Source of the DNA: Methanomassiliicoccaceae archaeon DOK | GTDB taxonomy: Archaea; Thermoplasmatota; Thermoplasmata; Methanomassiliicoccales; Methanomethylophilaceae | DNA length: 64,000 nt | Direction of reading: 5' to 3' | Assembly (NCBI GenBank): GCA_009911715.1 | Contig: CP047880.1 | Span: forward strand, 1,426,001 to 1,490,000 | Shown here: piece after piece, positions 61,001 to 64,000 of the stretch | Position numbering within the stretch: position 1 is the first letter of the stretch | Layout of the letters: the number at the start of each line of letters is the position of its first letter | Notes under the pieces: generated by a model | What the model saw: only the letters and a program-made list of their open reading frames with translations | What the model was told of the DNA's origin: nothing | Database searches by the model: none | Program-made: the position numbers and the translations under genes

Positions 61001-62003
61001 GGACGACGGCCACGAGTGGGTGGAGCTCCTCAACAACTCCCCCGTGAGCATCGACCTCGACGGGTACACCCTCCTGGCCGCCTCCGACCGCAGGACCAAG
61101 GTCATGGAGCTCTCGGGGACCCTGGGGCCCGGGGAGTTCCTGGTGGTATACCCGGAGTTCACCCTGGTGAACTCGTCCGGGAAGTACACGAAGAACGGCG
61201 AGGCCGTCGTGCTGAAGGACCCGGACGGCAACGAGATAGACCGCACTCCGACGGAGAAGGACGGCTCCAACGACGGGATGACCTGGCAGAGGTCGTTCGA
61301 CGGGTCCACCGAGTGGGTGTTCGCCGAGGGCACCCAGGGCAGGACCAACAGCCCGTACCCGGGCAGCAGCCTGGTGTCCGCGGCGGAGCTGAAGGACGCG
61401 GTGTGGACCGCGGTGGAGAAGTCCTTCGACAGGGTGGGGACGATAACGGACCTGGAGTCCCTGCAGGAGTTCGTGCAGCACCTGGTGAGGTACACCCTGG
61501 AGGAGCTGATAGACGCCGTGGCGGGGAGGATCCTGGAGGCGTCGGTGTTCGTCAGCCTCGACGTGGGCGACATGGCGTCGGTGTCGGAGACGGGCGTGAG
61601 GGTCGCGCTCAGGACGGACGGCGACCTGGCGGTGGACGTCCTGAGGTACGTGACGGGGAAGCTGATGGAGCTCGTCCTGGGGGCCGAGAACCCCTACTCC
61701 ATCGACCCCGTGGGGATGTTCACGGAGAACATCGACCTGGAGGTCACCGTGCACACCGGCGTCGGGTTCCCCGAGGTGCTCTCGGACGGCACCGACCTCC
61801 CGGAGATGGACCTCGGGGTCACGTTCAGGACGAACCTCGCCGGGATCACCAGGCTGGCCGGCTCCGACACCGGGAGGCCCGAGGTCGTCATGGGCATAAG
61901 GGCGATCGACTGCCCGGAGCTGGCGATACCCTCGCGGCTGTCCCCCAAGGACGGCATGGAGCACGACCTGTGGCTGATGATGCTGACCGTGAGGTTCTCG
62001 TGA
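58065..62003 (+). CDS. 1312-residue surface protein with lamin-tail domain
   Basis: An N-terminal hydrophobic segment (about residues 10-32, PFAVIAVALLLASTAMVAMV) anchors or exports the protein. Most of the rest is acidic, with long helices (residues about 40-115 and 700-800) and beta-rich parts. At about 965-1080 is a lamin-tail (LTD) domain: LIVNEFESNPAGED, EWVELLNNS, LDGYTLLAASD and EFLVVYPEFTL. LTD domains occur in secreted archaeal and bacterial proteins and may bind polysaccharide or DNA. No nuclease or protease motif is seen. Its promoter shares a 25-bp element with the upstream RNA candidate. Single-gene unit. Confidence 0.75.
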   Translation: MSRMDRFGGMPFAVIAVALLLASTAMVAMVHQYGDTEDGADDLEDGIDAMDMAVADVQAYVNRGLGEIVRGLSTASDGVTDAADTVEERAEAFRERSEDWLEFQFPVRSGGAVAELVSYELDLTAEALSLQSDAGDGGYTPAYLKGTGTVHVTVRSDAGRGEADLDISTDGSYALPLSAERQSLFESMAGDGGISVSQMMTYQLTSLAQYRVMNGYGAMSEYGSKGTMSIITADDVRAAYRNALEAASMICFRDGDGSLSGYDRADLSDLLASEDGRIVLDLSAVYSQALMSVIDDVALSWFDYVMGFQILDGLDQALNPFRNAVMSLAAFLLGEEEVYSAVPYIEKTMELAGIDPDKYGSPGAGTSTVTAAGIIVTVENPTSDVLSKGWLKDFKKRYSGDTNFVMEFILDVLRHASVSLAESMDLGVVSVDVDPYDDTPFLDTLAQLFDRAVADGMSAVEDAISGSLGSSTAYDPFYGAIADEIYAHADEFVLSSELESRLVSEWTSAIPEGSEITPQTLLDSGELERALHSYEASVRDDLALFDELRRVADGEGVVKRVLTEICAFGLGAIGITDCVPERMGTMCDEILAINVMNPHGGVTDLPGTTDFRLNDGSGMVTSETLDAEIGSDLIVEEVAVDRERCVHTVGFREDSSAAYSTVIVVGIRDLMDVRVVGSGAMSDAMGASSSVMEDTVALDTSIEITVASGWALAGIEYIPSTTLYEDLWNLLLELLEPIIEPLRKVMEAVRSVMTAISEALIEALTFVAEQLTRIYQAVIGPLSDLKGWFESAAETVFTEAALDVLVSIGLDEQTVTLEFFGCTLEFSTDAVTWAANTKTLLSATLTMPVAGVTVYAGVTAKVRGEVEAENLIVTGKGGIDGDGWSVDVTLDPLMRGGKYLVTVDGEVGGTDISLVAPKLEDYHEMGVALSDVPGIGEVIGNIPVMGARVGLDAGFSLKYSDPMDDGLIVNEFESNPAGEDDGHEWVELLNNSPVSIDLDGYTLLAASDRRTKVMELSGTLGPGEFLVVYPEFTLVNSSGKYTKNGEAVVLKDPDGNEIDRTPTEKDGSNDGMTWQRSFDGSTEWVFAEGTQGRTNSPYPGSSLVSAAELKDAVWTAVEKSFDRVGTITDLESLQEFVQHLVRYTLEELIDAVAGRILEASVFVSLDVGDMASVSETGVRVALRTDGDLAVDVLRYVTGKLMELVLGAENPYSIDPVGMFTENIDLEVTVHTGVGFPEVLSDGTDLPEMDLGVTFRTNLAGITRLAGSDTGRPEVVMGIRAIDCPELAIPSRLSPKDGMEHDLWLMMLTVRFS

Positions 62004-62055
62004 GCGCTCCGGCGGATGCGCGCGTGCGAACCCTATGATTATAAGGGGGAAAGGG

Positions 62056-63072
62056 ATGGGGCTAGACATGGCCGGAATGGACTTCAAGATCCCCACAGTG
62101 CTGACGTCGGAAGAGCTCATGGAGAAGGCTTTCCACAGGGCGTCCAAGATCCGCAAGAACGGCACCAACGCGCTCGACTCCAGGAAGAAGACGGCGCTGG
62201 CGAAGGTGACCGCGTCGGGGGACATCGTCGTCACGGCCCTGCAGGGCTACGTTGACAGGTTCCCCCGCCTCGACAAGGAGGACGACTTCTTCCCCGAGCT
62301 CGTGGACATCGTCATCGGCATAGACCGCTACAAGAAGGCACTGGGCGCCGTCAACTGGTGCGCCACCAAGGCGGAGAAGCTGAAGAACGACACCCTGAAG
62401 GACATCCGCCGCACCAAGGACCCCGAGATAGTCGAGGCCACCAGGAGGAGCTTCTACGGGAGGCTCAACTCCTACGTCGACAGGATATCCGACGACCTGC
62501 TCTTCCTGCAGGACGCCAAGAACAAGTTCAGGAAGCTCCCCGCCGTGGACCCGAAGGTCCCGACCATAGTCGTCGCCGGGTTCCCCAACGTCGGCAAGAG
62601 CAACCTCGTCAACGTCCTCTCCACCGCGGAGCCCGAGATCGCCCCCTACCCGTTCACCACCAAGGGGGTCATCGTCGGCCACATAGAGGACGACTGGCGC
62701 AAGTACCAGATCATAGACACCCCCGGTCTGCTGGACAGGCAGTTCGACGAGAGGAACGACATCGAGAAGCAGGCGGTCCTGGCCCTCAGGTACCTGACCG
62801 ACGTGATGCTGTTCGTCATAGACCCGTCCGAGACCTGCGGATTCCCCCTGGAGATGCAGGAGAGGCTGCTGGAGACCGTGGAGAAGGGATTCCCCGGCGT
62901 CCCCATCATCATAGCCGAGAGCAAGTGCGACGTCCTGAAGACCGACGACGGCAGGCTCTGCTTCTCCGCCCAGACCGGGGAGAACATGGACGTCCTCACA
63001 GAGACGATCATGAGGGAGCTCAGGGCGGTTTTCAAGCGCAAGGCCGCAGAGGCGGAGCCTGAGGGAGAATGA
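62056..63072 (+). CDS. NOG1-like GTPase
   Basis: 338 residues. An N-terminal helical domain (about 1-165) precedes the P-loop GFPNVGKSN, YPFTTKGV (switch I), IDTPGLLD (G3) and ESKCDV (G4-like region); the order matches archaeal NOG1, involved in large ribosomal subunit maturation in eukaryotes. The ATG at 62056 follows AAGGGGGAAAGG; ATGs at 62035 and 62068 are alternatives. The stop overlaps the start of the polymerase gene (ATGA). Confidence 0.88.
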   Translation: MGLDMAGMDFKIPTVLTSEELMEKAFHRASKIRKNGTNALDSRKKTALAKVTASGDIVVTALQGYVDRFPRLDKEDDFFPELVDIVIGIDRYKKALGAVNWCATKAEKLKNDTLKDIRRTKDPEIVEATRRSFYGRLNSYVDRISDDLLFLQDAKNKFRKLPAVDPKVPTIVVAGFPNVGKSNLVNVLSTAEPEIAPYPFTTKGVIVGHIEDDWRKYQIIDTPGLLDRQFDERNDIEKQAVLALRYLTDVMLFVIDPSETCGFPLEMQERLLETVEKGFPGVPIIIAESKCDVLKTDDGRLCFSAQTGENMDVLTETIMRELRAVFKRKAAEAEPEGE

Positions 63073-64000
63073 CCGAGGGTCCAGCGACCAGTCCCGAGAT
63101 GGCGAGGTACTTCGCCGAGCTCGCGGCCAAGAAGGACGAGTGCTACGCCATCGCCGAGAAGGCGAGGGGCATGGGGTACGACCCCGAGACGTTCGTGGAG
63201 ATCCCCCAGGCCGAGGACCTGGCGTCCCGTGTGGAGAAGCTCCTGTCGGACTACCACGTGGAGGGCGTGGCGGAGGACATCCGCAGGCTCACCGCGGAGT
63301 ACGGGAACCGCGAGCTGGTCGCCCTGATGGTGGCCAAGGAGATGGCCAAGAGGCCCGCCGAGAGCACCGAGAAGGCCCTGGACAGGGCCGTCAGGGTGGG
63401 ACTCGCCGTCCTCACCGAGGGCATCCTCGTCGCCCCGCTCGAGGGGATCGCCGACACCCGCATCAGGAAGAACGGGGACGGGTCGAACTACGTCGACCTC
63501 GTGTTCGCCGGGCCCATCAGGGCCGCCGGAGGAACCGGCCAGGCCATGAGCGTCCTCATCGCGGACGTGGTCAGGACGGAGCTGGGCATCGGGAAATACC
63601 AGCCCACCGAAGGTGAGATCGCCAGGTTCGACGAGGAGATCCCCCTGTACAAGCAGTGTCAGCACCTCCAGTACACGCCCACCTCCGAGGAGATCGACCT
63701 CATCGTGAGGAACTGCCCCGTCTGCGTCGACGGCGAGGGCACCGAGCAGATGGAGATCTCCGGATTCAGGGACCTGCCCCGCATAGACACGAACAGGGTC
63801 AGGGGAGGAGCGTGCCTGGTCATAGCGGAGGGTATGTGTCAGAAGGCGTCCAAGCTGAAGAAGCACGTGGACAAGCTCGGCCTGGAGGGCTGGGAGTTCA
63901 TCGGGAAGTACCTGGACGCCCACAAGGCGCCTCCGAAGGAGGAGAAGCCGGGCGAGGTCAAGAAGCCCACCGTGGAGCCCAAGGAGAAGTACCTCATGGA
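63069..64000 (+). CDS. polC: DNA polymerase II (D family) large subunit DP2, N-terminal part
   Basis: The window ends inside this gene after about 310 residues of a protein that is usually 1100-1200 long. Visible features match DP2: SPEMARYFAELAAKKDECYAIAEKARGMGYDP at the start, EGIADTRIRKNGDG, FAGPIRAAGGTGQAMSVLIAD, and GFRDLPRIDTNRVRGGACLV. PolD is the main replicative polymerase of many euryarchaea and needs a small subunit (DP1), not seen here. The start overlaps the NOG1 stop, so the two are co-translated. Confidence 0.93.
   Translation, partial: MTEGPATSPEMARYFAELAAKKDECYAIAEKARGMGYDPETFVEIPQAEDLASRVEKLLSDYHVEGVAEDIRRLTAEYGNRELVALMVAKEMAKRPAESTEKALDRAVRVGLAVLTEGILVAPLEGIADTRIRKNGDGSNYVDLVFAGPIRAAGGTGQAMSVLIADVVRTELGIGKYQPTEGEIARFDEEIPLYKQCQHLQYTPTSEEIDLIVRNCPVCVDGEGTEQMEISGFRDLPRIDTNRVRGGACLVIAEGMCQKASKLKKHVDKLGLEGWEFIGKYLDAHKAPPKEEKPGEVKKPTVEPKEKYLM

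Noticed and set aside
58011-62234. Very long open frames opposite to and within the 1312-residue gene
   Set aside because: High GC makes stop codons rare in all frames. These show low-complexity Gly, Arg and His-rich translations without domains, while the chosen frame has an anchor and a lamin-tail domain.

Overview
The window is high-GC archaeal DNA from a methylotrophic methanogen, most likely of the order Methanomassiliicoccales. It carries a MtaA-type methylcobamide:coenzyme M methyltransferase, tetraether and geranylgeranyl lipid genes, an archaeal-type mevalonate kinase, the large subunit of the D-family DNA polymerase, archaeal GTPases and TATA-type promoters, many of them placed for leaderless or near-leaderless mRNAs. 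None of the genes called here ends in TAG: nearly all end in TGA and four in TAA. This fits a lineage that reads UAG as pyrrolysine.

Layout. 1-22 kb is core genome: metallophosphoesterase, mtaA, argF, DRG GTPase, zinc-ribbon proteins, a four-gene operon (amidohydrolase, UspA, CBS protein, glyS), a ferredoxin facing a ferredoxin-NAD(P) reductase, a Cys-rich PAS protein, a PC4-like protein, a CNNM/CorC protein, an exosome-type protein, tRNA-Ile and a transporter cluster. 22-46.6 kb is an accessory island built almost entirely from defence-type genes. In order: a TerB_N/TerB_C + DUF2791 ATPase + helicase operon; Fic; Nudix + PLD-helicase; a GmrSD-like DUF262/DUF1524 protein; a UvrD-like helicase; a prokaryotic viperin with a divergent winged-helix-like gene; a SWIM protein; an AAA15 ATPase + Toprim-like pair flanked by long direct repeats; two overlapping unknown genes; and a frameshifted AAA/PD-(D/E)XK gene. 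Base composition drops sharply at about 28.7-34 kb. 46.7-64 kb returns to core genes: DUF1846, an aminotransferase/mevalonate kinase/HdrBC-like operon, a tetraether synthase-ferredoxin-GGR lipid cluster, a structured intergenic region that may encode an RNA, a 1312-residue surface protein with a lamin-tail domain, NOG1, and the start of the DP2 polymerase gene.

Most striking: two separate defence genes in the island (the TerB gene and the Toprim gene) are each interrupted by exactly one in-frame TAG, and the sequence on both sides of the TAG matches one protein family. Because TAG is not used as a terminator in this window, amber readthrough (pyrrolysine insertion) in these two genes is a serious alternative to pseudogenisation. 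All functional assignments come from motifs and family resemblance read by eye; no database search was run.
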